DNA from: Thiofilum sp.
GTDB lineage: Bacteria > Pseudomonadota > Gammaproteobacteria > Thiotrichales > Thiotrichaceae
DNA length: 64,000 bases
NCBI RefSeq assembly: GCF_016711335.1
Contig: NZ_JADJTF010000001.1
Coordinates: forward strand, 62,001-126,000
Direction: 5' to 3'
In this document: one piece after another, positions 34,342 through 42,312 of the stretch
Numbering within the stretch: the stretch's first letter is position 1
Layout: every line of letters begins with the position of its first letter
The notes under the pieces: generated by a model
Seen by the model: only the letters and a program-made list of their open reading frames with translations
Database searches by the model: none
What the model was told of the DNA's origin: nothing
Translations under genes and position numbers: made by a program

Positions 34342-35664
34342 ATGACAATTGATTTATTAATTTTGGCGCGTTGGATTATAACGGTTGATCATGATAACAA
34401 GATACTCCCCTTACACGCGGTTGCGGTCGACAAAGGGATTATTATCAATATCCTGCCACATAATGACGCATTGCGCCAATATCAAGCAACACAAATCGTC
34501 GAGCTACCTGATCACCTCGTTTGCCCCGGATTAATTAATGCTCATACCCATGCAGCGATGGCGCTACTCAAGGGTTTAGCGGATGATTTACCGCTTATGG
34601 AATGGCTACAACAGCATATTTGGCCTATTGAAGCACAGCTTGCACGCGAAGCCTTTGTGTATCAAGGTACACAACTCGCCATTGCTGAAATGATCCGCTC
34701 CGGTACGACGTGCTTTAATGATATGTACTTTTTCACACAAGCTGCCTATGAAGCTGTTCATGAGAGCGGTATTCGTGCCAATTTAGGTTTAATTTTGATT
34801 GATTTCCCGACAGCTTATGCACCTGATGTTGCAGGCTATCTACAAAAAGCTCAAGAGCTGATACATATTATTGAGCCTGATCTTCTAGTCACTGCCTCTA
34901 TTGCACCACACGCGCCTTATACTGTATCGGATGAGTCACTTCAAGCACTGCATGGCATTGCCAAGCAATACGGGTTAAGTACTCATATGCATATTCATGA
35001 AACCGCTGTAGAAGTTCAACAAGCCCTAGAACAAAGCGGAGTGCGACCACTCACCCGTTTAAATGAATTAGGTTTAATTGATGAACATCTCATGGCTGTA
35101 CATATGACTCAACTCAATGATGAAGAGATTGCTTTATTAGCAGAGCGCCATAGTCACGTTATCCATTGCCCAGAGTCTAACCTAAAATTAGCCAGCGGCT
35201 TTTGCCCTGTGCAGCGCTTACTAGACGCAGGTATCAATGTAGCTTTAGGCACAGATAGCAATGCCAGCAATAATGACTTAGATATGTTAGGTGAAATGCA
35301 CACGGCTGCACTACTCGCTAAAATGGTCGCGCACGATGCTAGTGCCGTACCAGCGCAACAAGCCTTACGTATGGCAACGATTAATGGTGCTAAAGCGCTA
35401 GGCTTACAAAATAAAATTGGCTCTTTGGAAATTGGCAAACAAGCCGATATGATTGCGGTTGATTTTGGCGTTTTAGAAGCTAAACCTCTATACGACCCTG
35501 TTTCCCACTTAGTTTATTGTACTAATCGCCAACAAGTGACACATAGCTGGGTAGCAGGCAAAGCATTAATGACTAAGCGCCAACTACTAACTTTAGATGA
35601 GCCTACTCTGCATCGTAATGCAGAACACTGGCAAGACCTGATTGCAAAACGAGATCATACATGA
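34342..35664 (+). CDS. mtaD: TRZ/ATZ-family hydrolase, probable 5'-methylthioadenosine/S-adenosylhomocysteine deaminase
   Basis: A 440-residue amidohydrolase. Metal ligands are visible as His-x-His in INAHTHAAMALLKG, the His of HMHIHETAVE, the His of VHMTQLND and the Asp of ALGTDSNASNNDLDM. FNDMYFF and PHAPYTV are typical of the MtaD/SsnA group. The neighbours mtnA (divergent) and ubiG (a methyltransferase whose by-product is S-adenosylhomocysteine) support methylthioadenosine or S-adenosylhomocysteine as substrate. The stop overlaps the ubiG start (ATGA). Confidence 0.9.
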   Translation: MTIDLLILARWIITVDHDNKILPLHAVAVDKGIIINILPHNDALRQYQATQIVELPDHLVCPGLINAHTHAAMALLKGLADDLPLMEWLQQHIWPIEAQLAREAFVYQGTQLAIAEMIRSGTTCFNDMYFFTQAAYEAVHESGIRANLGLILIDFPTAYAPDVAGYLQKAQELIHIIEPDLLVTASIAPHAPYTVSDESLQALHGIAKQYGLSTHMHIHETAVEVQQALEQSGVRPLTRLNELGLIDEHLMAVHMTQLNDEEIALLAERHSHVIHCPESNLKLASGFCPVQRLLDAGINVALGTDSNASNNDLDMLGEMHTAALLAKMVAHDASAVPAQQALRMATINGAKALGLQNKIGSLEIGKQADMIAVDFGVLEAKPLYDPVSHLVYCTNRQQVTHSWVAGKALMTKRQLLTLDEPTLHRNAEHWQDLIAKRDHT

Positions 35665-36371
35665 GTACCTCAACAACCAATGTGGATTTAAATGAAATCC
35701 GCAAATTTGAAGACATAGCCCATCGCTGGTGGGATCAAGAAAGCGAATTTAAACCTCTACACGACATTAATCCGCTGCGTCTAAACTATATCGATGAACG
35801 CTCAAACCTTAAGGGTAAAAACGTAGTCGATGTAGGTTGCGGGGGCGGTATTTTAGCGGAGAGTATGGCACGGCGTGGGGCAAGCGTGACGGGTATTGAT
35901 TTAGGTGAAACGCCTTTATCTGTAGCGCGTCTACATGCACTGGATAGCGGTATTCAGGTCGCTTATCGCAAAATTAGCGCCGAAGCATTAGCCGCTGAAA
36001 TGCCTCAAGCCTTTGATGTAGTAACCTGCATGGAGATGCTGGAGCATGTGCCTGATCCGAGTTCAGTGATTCAAGCCTGTGCCACTTTAGTTAAACCCGG
36101 TGGTCAGGTATTTTTTTCTACGATTAATCGTAATGCTAAAGCGTTTGCTCTAGCGATTGTAGGAGCAGAATATCTGTTAAATATGCTGCCACGCGGTACA
36201 CATGAGTATGCTAAGTTTATTCGCCCCTCCGAGTTAGAAGCTTGGGCGTATGAGGCGGGATTAGACTTGCAACACACAACCGGTATGACCTATAACCCCT
36301 TGTTCCAACGTTATCGCCTTGGGCGTGATATTGATGTTAACTACATAATGTATTTCAAAAAGGAAGATTAA
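35661..36371 (+). CDS. ubiG: Ubiquinone biosynthesis O-methyltransferase
   Basis: SAM-dependent enzyme that does both O-methylations in ubiquinone synthesis. The 236-residue protein starts with the UbiG pattern EIRKFEDIAHRWWDQESEFKPLHDINPLRLNYI. Motif I is VVDVGCGGGILAESMARRG; later come TCMEMLEHVPDP and the C-terminal TGMTYNPLFQRYRLGRDIDVNYI. It is translationally coupled to the upstream amidohydrolase by a 4-base overlap. Confidence 0.97.
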   Translation: MSTSTTNVDLNEIRKFEDIAHRWWDQESEFKPLHDINPLRLNYIDERSNLKGKNVVDVGCGGGILAESMARRGASVTGIDLGETPLSVARLHALDSGIQVAYRKISAEALAAEMPQAFDVVTCMEMLEHVPDPSSVIQACATLVKPGGQVFFSTINRNAKAFALAIVGAEYLLNMLPRGTHEYAKFIRPSELEAWAYEAGLDLQHTTGMTYNPLFQRYRLGRDIDVNYIMYFKKED

Positions 36372-36375
36372 TTTC

Positions 36376-36960
36376 ATGGTAAGCGTTCGTCGTCTCGCAT
36401 CCTTTGTGTTAGTCGCTGCAATGTCGACTGGGTGCGCAGTACAATATGATGGAGTCAGTATGACCCCCGGCTCCAGCCGTCCTCAAGTCAATAGCCTCTC
36501 TCCTGAACTGAAAAAAAATATTAGTGAACTACAAGCCGCTCTACAGTCTATGGATCCCAGCATAGACCCCCGTGAAGCCGCTGATGTCGCGTATGATGGT
36601 TATATTTATCCACGCCATCTTGCGAATGAGTGGGGGCTAACGTGGCCACCGCTTTATCATAATGTACTGCGTAACTCTAAAAAGCGTCCTGCGGGTCTAT
36701 GCACCGACTGGACACAAGCGATGCGTACTCATATGTACAAAAAGAAGCTCAAAACCTTTGATCTATGGTGGGGAGTGGCTTACAAGGGTAATGCATGGCG
36801 CGAGCACAGTACTTTAGTCATGACTGCTAAAGGCAAGCCTTTTAATAGTGGTATTCTGCTAGACCCGTGGCGTAACTCAGGAGAACTCTTCTGGAGCCGA
36901 GTTCCTGACGATACTGACTATCCTTGGAAAGTATTCCAAGACCCCTCTATGGCTCGCTAA
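36376..36960 (+). CDS. Lipoprotein of unknown function with a possible Cys-His-Asp site
   Basis: A 194-residue protein with a lipoprotein signal ending at STGC (Cys20). In the mature part three conserved-looking residues fall in the order of a transglutaminase-like triad: Cys in PAGLCTDWTQAMRTHM, His in WREHSTLVM, and Asp in GILLDPWRNSGELFW. The family is not named by me. It begins four bases after ubiG and is probably in the same transcript. The enzyme idea is inference from residue order only. Confidence 0.75.
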   Translation: MVSVRRLASFVLVAAMSTGCAVQYDGVSMTPGSSRPQVNSLSPELKKNISELQAALQSMDPSIDPREAADVAYDGYIYPRHLANEWGLTWPPLYHNVLRNSKKRPAGLCTDWTQAMRTHMYKKKLKTFDLWWGVAYKGNAWREHSTLVMTAKGKPFNSGILLDPWRNSGELFWSRVPDDTDYPWKVFQDPSMAR

Positions 36961-37003
36961 TCCATTCGTAGATTATTCTTTTTTCCGCTATTCTACTCCA
37001 TTA

Positions 37004-37028
37004 ATGGCAACCTAAACTAGGTTGCCAT
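37004..37028 (+). terminator. Perfect 10-bp hairpin after the lipoprotein gene
   Basis: ATGGCAACCT and AGGTTGCCAT pair fully around AAACT, 44 bases after the lipoprotein stop. No T-run follows, so it may be a Rho-dependent end, an mRNA 3'-stabilising hairpin or a repeat. The remaining 190 bases before the first DUF4360-like gene hold no gene but carry the TGAGTCACAG motif listed separately. Confidence 0.45.
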
Positions 37029-37099
37029 CTAGACCTTCTAAGCTCTACTACAAATGCTACTACACTGTGAAGGGTAAAAAGTCACAAGACTAGAGTGAA

Positions 37100-37109
37100 T
37101 GAGTCACAG
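37100..37109 (+). promoter_or_regulatory. Shared TGAGTCACAG motif upstream of first DUF4360-like gene
   Basis: TGAGTCACAG occurs 111 bases before this start and 108 bases before the start of the second paralogue (38365-38374). In both, similar sequence follows: C(C/A)CTTACTGA(T/A)ACA.. . This conserved upstream block suggests a shared promoter or operator, or that the upstream region was duplicated with the gene. Confidence 0.4.
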
Positions 37110-37219
37110 TGCTTCAGCACTAGAGTCGGCATACTACCCTTACTGATACAAAAACAGTTTTGACTAAATAGATTGACTTATCAACCACTCATTTATAAAG
37201 CGATATTGAGGATTACATC

Positions 37220-37825
37220 ATGAAATTAACAACTGCCCTATCATCTGCCCTAGTTGCTTTAACTTTAGGTTTGACTGCTACTTCTGCTCAAGCAGCAGCG
37301 GTAACGTTAGGTGATCCCAGCTACGGTGGTAGTGGTTGCCCTGCTGGCTCTGCTTCTGCCAGCCTTAGCCCTGATGGTACTGCGCTTAGTATCCTATTCG
37401 ACTCATTCTCGGTAGAAGCCGGTGGTCCTAATGCAGCAGTTGCACGTAAAAGCTGTAATATCTCCATCCCGGTGAAAGTACCTAATGGTTTTAGTGTGTC
37501 TTTAATTGACGCTGACTATCGTGGTTTCGTAGATGCACCAAGCGGCAGTATGGCTCGTCTTGACACGGAGTACTTCTTTGCAGGCACTCAAGGACCTCGC
37601 TTCTCTAGCACTTTTAATGGCCCTTACAGCAACACTTACACCAAAAGCCATCGCTTAGCCGCTACTAGCAATATCTGGTCAGCTTGCGGTGCATCCGTCA
37701 ATCTACGCGTCAATAGCGGTATGATGGTACGTGCGGGTCGCGGAGCGGAAGCCATAGCATCGGTTGACTCAGCTGACTTCAAATCCGGCGTGGTATATCA
37801 CTTACAATATCGTCCTTGCCGTTAA
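37220..37825 (+). CDS. Secreted DUF4360-like protein, paralogue 1
   Basis: A 201-residue exported protein. Signal peptide LSSALVALTLGLTATSAQA ends near residue 26. The mature part fits DUF4360: GDPSYGGSGCPAGSASASLS, LSILFDSFSVEAGG, ARKSCNISIPVKVPNGF, DYRGFVDAPSG and WSACGASVNLRVN. Six Cys in the mature part could form disulfides. It is nearly identical to the protein at 38482, so the two arose by recent duplication. DUF4360 has no settled function. Confidence 0.88.
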   Translation: MKLTTALSSALVALTLGLTATSAQAAAVTLGDPSYGGSGCPAGSASASLSPDGTALSILFDSFSVEAGGPNAAVARKSCNISIPVKVPNGFSVSLIDADYRGFVDAPSGSMARLDTEYFFAGTQGPRFSSTFNGPYSNTYTKSHRLAATSNIWSACGASVNLRVNSGMMVRAGRGAEAIASVDSADFKSGVVYHLQYRPCR

Positions 37826-37869
37826 TTAGCTCTAAAAACCACCTATAACTTATCACTAATAGAGCTGTG

Positions 37870-37897
37870 CAACCCGCTACTGGACAGTGGCGGGTTG
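37870..37897. terminator. GC-rich hairpin between DUF4360-like gene 1 and the HEAT gene
   Basis: CAACCCGC..ACT and AGT..GCGGGTTG form a strong stem around GGAC. It lies 45 bases after the first DUF4360-like gene and runs into the 3' end of the convergent HEAT-repeat gene. Only a short T-run follows on the plus strand. It could end transcripts from both sides. Confidence 0.5.
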
Positions 37898-38323
37898 TGC
37901 GTTTAATAACTGAGATAAAGTTGCTACTGCATCCGCTGCCACCTCACGCACAGACGGATCTCTATCCTCCAAACACGCTTTGACACTCTCTAATGCGGCA
38001 GGATGAGCACTTAACTCTAGGTAATAACAAGCATCTGCTCGTAAGCGTGCATCCTCATCTTGTGTCAGAGATATTAATAGCCTTACATAGTCTTTCAATA
38101 CCTGTGTCCCTGCTAAATCCTCCATGACTACACCTATTCCCATACGGGTACTTAAAGGTTTGCCTTTCGTAGTCAATAGCTCCATTAAGGCTTTAAAACT
38201 ACTGGGATTTTTTAGAATTAGCTCTGATACTCGCGAGGCTTCACCGCTTAATAGCAGCGAGTTGTAATAGCTACTGAGATTATGTTCATTGATCAACCAC
38301 TGTTGATAAATAGGTAAAGTCAT
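37877..38323 (-). CDS. HEAT-repeat protein
   Basis: A 148-residue helical protein. The second half has clear HEAT units: DEDARLRADACYYLELSAHP and then RDPSVREVAADAVATLSQLL. The first half begins MTLPIYQQWLINEHNLS. I choose the ATG at 38323 with GGGG seven bases before it, rather than the in-frame GTG at 38329. It lies on the opposite strand between two DUF4360-like paralogues. Probably a binding scaffold; function unknown. Confidence 0.85.
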   Translation of the reverse strand: MTLPIYQQWLINEHNLSSYYNSLLLSGEASRVSELILKNPSSFKALMELLTTKGKPLSTRMGIGVVMEDLAGTQVLKDYVRLLISLTQDEDARLRADACYYLELSAHPAALESVKACLEDRDPSVREVAADAVATLSQLLNAQPATVQ

Positions 38324-38364
38324 TAGCACACCCCAAGGTTAAAAAATCACAATTTTAATGTGCA

Positions 38365-38374
38365 TGAGTCACAG
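38365..38374 (+). promoter_or_regulatory. Shared TGAGTCACAG motif upstream of second DUF4360-like gene
   Basis: Second copy of the motif described at 37100-37109, in the gap between the divergent HEAT gene and paralogue 2. It is followed by ACACTTACTGAAACACAGCA, which aligns with the sequence after the first copy. Confidence 0.4.
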
Positions 38375-38481
38375 CCCTAAATACCCCCTTATTGCACACT
38401 ACACTTACTGAAACACAGCAAGTATTAAATCCGAGACAACTGTCTCAATACCGAATAACACAGTGAAGTGAGGACATTATC

Positions 38482-39087
38482 ATGAAATTAACAACTACTC
38501 TTAGCTCAGCTTTAGTGGCTTTAACTTTAGGTCTGACTGCGACTTCTGCTCAAGCGGCAGCGGTCACTTTAGGTGATCCTAGCTACGGTGGTAGTGGCTG
38601 CCCAGCCGGTTCTGCTTCTGCCAGCATTAGCCCTGACGGTACTGCACTTAGTATCCTATTTGACTCTTTCACAGTAGAAGCAGGTGGTCCTAATGCTAAT
38701 GTAGCTCGCAAAAGTTGCAACCTCTCCATTCCTGTAAAAGTACCTAATGGCTTTAGCGTATCGCTGATTGATGCTGACTATCGCGGTTTCGTAGATGCGC
38801 CACGCGGTAGTATGGCACGCCTTGATACTGAGTACTTCTTTGCTGGTTCTCAAGGTCCTAGATTCTCTACCACCTTTAGTGGCCCTTATAGCAACACTTA
38901 CACCAAAAGCCATCGCTTAGCTGCTACTAGCAATATCTGGTCAGCTTGCGGTGCATCGGTAAACCTACGTGTCAATAGCGGCATGATGGTACGTGCCGGT
39001 CGCGGCGCTGAAGCCTTGGCCTCTGTTGACTCAGCCGACTTCAAATCTGGTGTGGTATATCACTTACAATATCGTAAATGCCGTTAA
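38482..39087 (+). CDS. Secreted DUF4360-like protein, paralogue 2
   Basis: A 201-residue protein almost the same as paralogue 1, with the same signal peptide and Cys pattern. Differences are few and mostly conservative (for example SLSPDG/SISPDG and PCR/KCR at the end). A GAGGAC ribosome site precedes the ATG. Many codons differ at third positions, so the duplication is not very recent, or selection has kept the protein sequence. Confidence 0.88.
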   Translation: MKLTTTLSSALVALTLGLTATSAQAAAVTLGDPSYGGSGCPAGSASASISPDGTALSILFDSFTVEAGGPNANVARKSCNLSIPVKVPNGFSVSLIDADYRGFVDAPRGSMARLDTEYFFAGSQGPRFSTTFSGPYSNTYTKSHRLAATSNIWSACGASVNLRVNSGMMVRAGRGAEALASVDSADFKSGVVYHLQYRKCR

Positions 39088-39166
39088 TTTAATCAGCTAA
39101 AACTCCTCTATACTTAAAGATGAGTCTTAAGCCATAACGCATCAGCACTACAAGGAGTAACTAGCT

Positions 39167-39742
39167 ATGGAATGGATTACTTTATTAGCCGCAGGTCTAA
39201 CGGTACTGACTGTAGCTAGCACTACTCCTGATACTAAGATCATTAGCTTCGGTGAAGTGGCTTACGGTGGCTCTGGTTGTTCAGCAGGTGAGGCACAAAT
39301 CAAGTCGCTAGGCACACTCACCCGAATCCGTACCGATGACTTCGTAGTCAAAACGGGAGTTGATGATCCAGCAGTGGACCGCAAAAGTTGTAATCTTTCG
39401 ATCCCAGTACAAGTACCCTCTGGCTATCAAATAGCTTTACCCACTATACAAGTGCGGGGCAAGGTTGATTTAAACGACCATAGTAATGCACGTTTAGATA
39501 CTGAAATCTTTTTTGCAGGCCAAGCAGGAGTAAAGCAGTCCGAAACGTTTCAAGGTGGACTACAAAAACGCTTTAAGCTTAACTTTAGCACTAATAACAA
39601 CGCATGGTCAGCCTGTGGGGCAAGTGTCAATATACGTGTCAATCTGGGATTGCTCGTCAGAAGTGCGCGGGGTCAAGCTGATCAAGGCATGATTACCTCG
39701 ATTCGCCTACCTACAAACTTACAAGTAAGAGCTTGTCATTAA
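39167..39742 (+). CDS. Secreted DUF4360-like protein, paralogue 3 (divergent)
   Basis: A 191-residue diverged member of the same family. It has a shorter hydrophobic N-terminus (WITLLAAGLTVLTVAST) that may be a signal peptide or anchor. Family segments remain: FGEVAYGGSGCSAGEAQIKS, DRKSCNLSIPVQVPSGYQIA, RLDTEIFFAG and AWSACGASVNIRVN. It follows paralogue 2 by 79 bases with an AAGGAG ribosome site, so the two may share a transcript that ends at the terminator at 39784. Confidence 0.85.
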   Translation: MEWITLLAAGLTVLTVASTTPDTKIISFGEVAYGGSGCSAGEAQIKSLGTLTRIRTDDFVVKTGVDDPAVDRKSCNLSIPVQVPSGYQIALPTIQVRGKVDLNDHSNARLDTEIFFAGQAGVKQSETFQGGLQKRFKLNFSTNNNAWSACGASVNIRVNLGLLVRSARGQADQGMITSIRLPTNLQVRACH

Positions 39743-39783
39743 AAAGAATACTCTCTCAACACAACTCTCTGGGCATAGGTTTT

Positions 39784-39822
39784 AGCCCGCTAGTATCAGA
39801 ACTGAGCTAGCGGGCTTTTTTA
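39784..39822 (+). terminator. Rho-independent terminator after DUF4360-like cluster
   Basis: AGCCCGCTAG and CTAGCGGGCT form a perfect 10-bp stem with a 13-base loop, followed by a run of six T. It lies 41 bases after paralogue 3 and just before the 3' end of convergent katG. Confidence 0.88.
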
Positions 39823-39844
39823 TAACTTATGAGCAGAGTTTGTT

Positions 39845-42049
39845 TTAGAACAAATCAAACCGATCTAAATTCATCACCTTAGTCCAAGCAGCGACAAAAT
39901 CATGGACAAACTTTGCTTCAGCATCACTACTACCATATACCTCAGCAATAGCACGCAGTTGTGAATTAGAACCAAAGATCAGATCAATACGTGAACCTGT
40001 CCATTTAAGTTCTCCACTACTCCGATCCCGCCCTTCAAACACATTAGGATTAGCGGTTGCTTTCCATTCGGTACTCATATCCAACAGATTCACAAAGAAA
40101 TCTGTACTTAATACCTCAGGGCGTTGAGTCAATACACCAACTGCTGACTGAGCAACATTCGCATTGAGTACCCGCATACCCCCTACTAAAACCGTCATTT
40201 CAGGCGCTGTTAGAGTTAGCAATTGTGCTTTATCAACTAATAACTCTTCAGCAGGCACACTATATTGGCGCTTGAGATAATTACGGAAACCATCTGCAAT
40301 AGGCTCTAGGACGCTAAAGGACTCCACATCGGTTTGCTCTACGCTAGCATCAGTACGCCCCGCTGCAAAAGGCACAGTAATGGTGTACCCTGCTTTTTGC
40401 GCAGCTTGCTCTACTGCTGCACAGCCACCTAATACGATCAAATCCGCCATGGAGACTTTTTTATGCGTAGTTTGTGCTGCATTAAAGGCTTGCTGAATGC
40501 CTTCCAATATAGTAAGCACTTTTGCTAAGTGCTCAGGTTCATTAACTTCCCAATCCTTTTGTGGGGCTAGACGAATGCGTGCGCCATTGGCTCCACCGCG
40601 CTTATCTGAGCCTCGGAAAGTCACCGCTGAAGCCCATGCAGTTTTAACTAACTCAGCAATAGATAAACCTGAAGCTAAAATCTTAGCTTTCAGATCAGCA
40701 ATATCGGCCTCATTAATCAATTCATGCTCTACAGCAGGAACGGGGTCTTGCCAAATCAGTTCTTCGGTAGGTACTTCAGGACCTAAATAGCGTGAACGTG
40801 GCCCCATATCACGATGAGTTAATTTAAACCATGCGCGTGCAAACGCATCAGCGAACTCGGCTGGATTCGCATGGAAGCGGCGTGAAATCGGCTCATAAAT
40901 CGGGTCAAAACGCATAGCCAAATCAGCCGTGGTCATCATAGGGCGATGTTTTTTAGCGGGATTGTGCGCATCGGGTACTAATTTATCCTCAGGTACATCT
41001 TTGGCAAGCCATTGACACGCACCCGCTGGACTTTTTACCAATTCCCACTCATAGCCGAATAGAGTATCAAAATAGCTATTGTCCCACTGGATGGGGGTAG
41101 GCGTCCAAGCACCTTCAATACCACTGCCAATCGTATGTTCGCCTTTACCACTCCCAAAACTATTGCGCCAACCTAAGCCCTGTTCCTCAATACTCGCACC
41201 TTCCGGTTCGCGTCCGACATGATCCGCACTGGCAGCACCATGACATTTACCAAACGTATGCCCACCCGCAGTCAATGCTACGGTTTCCTCGTCATTCATT
41301 GCCATGCGTGCAAAAGTTTCTCGAATATCTTTGCCTGACGCTACGGGGTCTGGATTAGCATTCGGGCCTTCAGGATTTACATAAATCAGCCCCATTTGTA
41401 CGGCTGCTAGTGGGTTTTCTAGATCATGCTCGCCAGCATAACGTTTATCACCTAACCACTCGGTTTCTGCACCCCAGTAAATATCTTCCTCAGGTTCCCA
41501 CACGTCTTCGCGCCCACCTGCAAAGCCAAAGGTTTTAAAACCCATAGATTCTAGAGCGCAGTTACCCGTTAACACCATGAGATCCGCCCATGAAAGGCTA
41601 TTACCGTATTTTTGTTTAATCGGCCACAGCAAACGGCGGGCTTTATCGAGATTGATATTGTCCGGCCAACTATTCAGCGGGGCAAAGCGTTGTGTACCTG
41701 TTGATGCACCACCACGCCCATCACCCATGCGATATGTGCCCGCACTATGCCACGCCATACGAATGAAAAACGGTCCATAATGACCATAATCCGCCGGCCA
41801 CCACTCTTGTGAGTCGGTCATCAGCGCATAGAGATCTTGTTTGACTGCATTGAGATCTAGTTGTTTAAACGCTTCAGCATAATTAAACGCTGGACTCATC
41901 GGATTCGATTTAGCGGAGTGCTGGTGCAAAATATTGAGTTTTAATTGATTAGGCCACCAATCGCGGTTGGAAGTCCCGCGCCCCATTTTATTAGCGGCGG
42001 GGGGCACGCTGTTACCGTGCATTACGGGACATTTACTTTCCTTAGACAT
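39845..42049 (-). CDS. katG: Catalase-peroxidase
   Basis: Bifunctional haem enzyme that removes hydrogen peroxide. The 734-residue protein has both halves. In the N-terminal half the distal site is FFIRMAWHSAGTYRMGDGRGG, with the Trp of the Met-Tyr-Trp adduct and the catalytic His; the Tyr of the adduct is in GLIYVNPEGPN; the proximal haem His is in ETVALTAGGHTFGKCHGA. The C-terminal half is the degenerate second domain. A likely oxidative-stress defence gene; an inverted repeat lies upstream. Confidence 0.98.
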   Translation of the reverse strand: MSKESKCPVMHGNSVPPAANKMGRGTSNRDWWPNQLKLNILHQHSAKSNPMSPAFNYAEAFKQLDLNAVKQDLYALMTDSQEWWPADYGHYGPFFIRMAWHSAGTYRMGDGRGGASTGTQRFAPLNSWPDNINLDKARRLLWPIKQKYGNSLSWADLMVLTGNCALESMGFKTFGFAGGREDVWEPEEDIYWGAETEWLGDKRYAGEHDLENPLAAVQMGLIYVNPEGPNANPDPVASGKDIRETFARMAMNDEETVALTAGGHTFGKCHGAASADHVGREPEGASIEEQGLGWRNSFGSGKGEHTIGSGIEGAWTPTPIQWDNSYFDTLFGYEWELVKSPAGACQWLAKDVPEDKLVPDAHNPAKKHRPMMTTADLAMRFDPIYEPISRRFHANPAEFADAFARAWFKLTHRDMGPRSRYLGPEVPTEELIWQDPVPAVEHELINEADIADLKAKILASGLSIAELVKTAWASAVTFRGSDKRGGANGARIRLAPQKDWEVNEPEHLAKVLTILEGIQQAFNAAQTTHKKVSMADLIVLGGCAAVEQAAQKAGYTITVPFAAGRTDASVEQTDVESFSVLEPIADGFRNYLKRQYSVPAEELLVDKAQLLTLTAPEMTVLVGGMRVLNANVAQSAVGVLTQRPEVLSTDFFVNLLDMSTEWKATANPNVFEGRDRSSGELKWTGSRIDLIFGSNSQLRAIAEVYGSSDAEAKFVHDFVAAWTKVMNLDRFDLF

Positions 42050-42162
42050 GCTAACTCTCCTAGATAGTTAAAACGGCGGGCTGAGCAAGGATAGTGCTGT
42101 ACTCAACCTGTAACTATAGTTTTAGCGCTTTATGATTTATCTATCCATTAGATTGTTTAGCA

Positions 42163-42216
42163 TGTATCGATGGATTTTATTTATAAATTACGAAAATCAC
42201 TGTTTAAATCGATACA
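42163..42216. promoter_or_regulatory. Widely spaced inverted repeat upstream of katG
   Basis: TGTATCGAT at 42163-42171 and ATCGATACA at 42208-42216 are perfect inverted copies, with AT-rich sequence between. They lie 114-167 bases before the katG start. The pattern does not clearly match an OxyR site. It may be a two-site operator or part of a hairpin. Confidence 0.35.
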
Positions 42217-42243
42217 TTTAGAGCACTAAGCTATAACCATAAG

Positions 42244-42283
42244 AAAAAGCCCCCTACAAACTACTACTTGTAAGAGGCTTTTT
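42244..42283 (-). terminator. Terminator after trpB2
   Basis: On the minus strand AAAAAGCCTCTTACAA and TTGTAGGGGGCTTTTT pair with two mismatches around a short loop, and the right arm ends in five T. It starts about 30 bases after the trpB2 stop. Confidence 0.75.
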
Positions 42284-42312
42284 ATTCATTGGAACTTTAG
42301 AGTTAATCTGAA

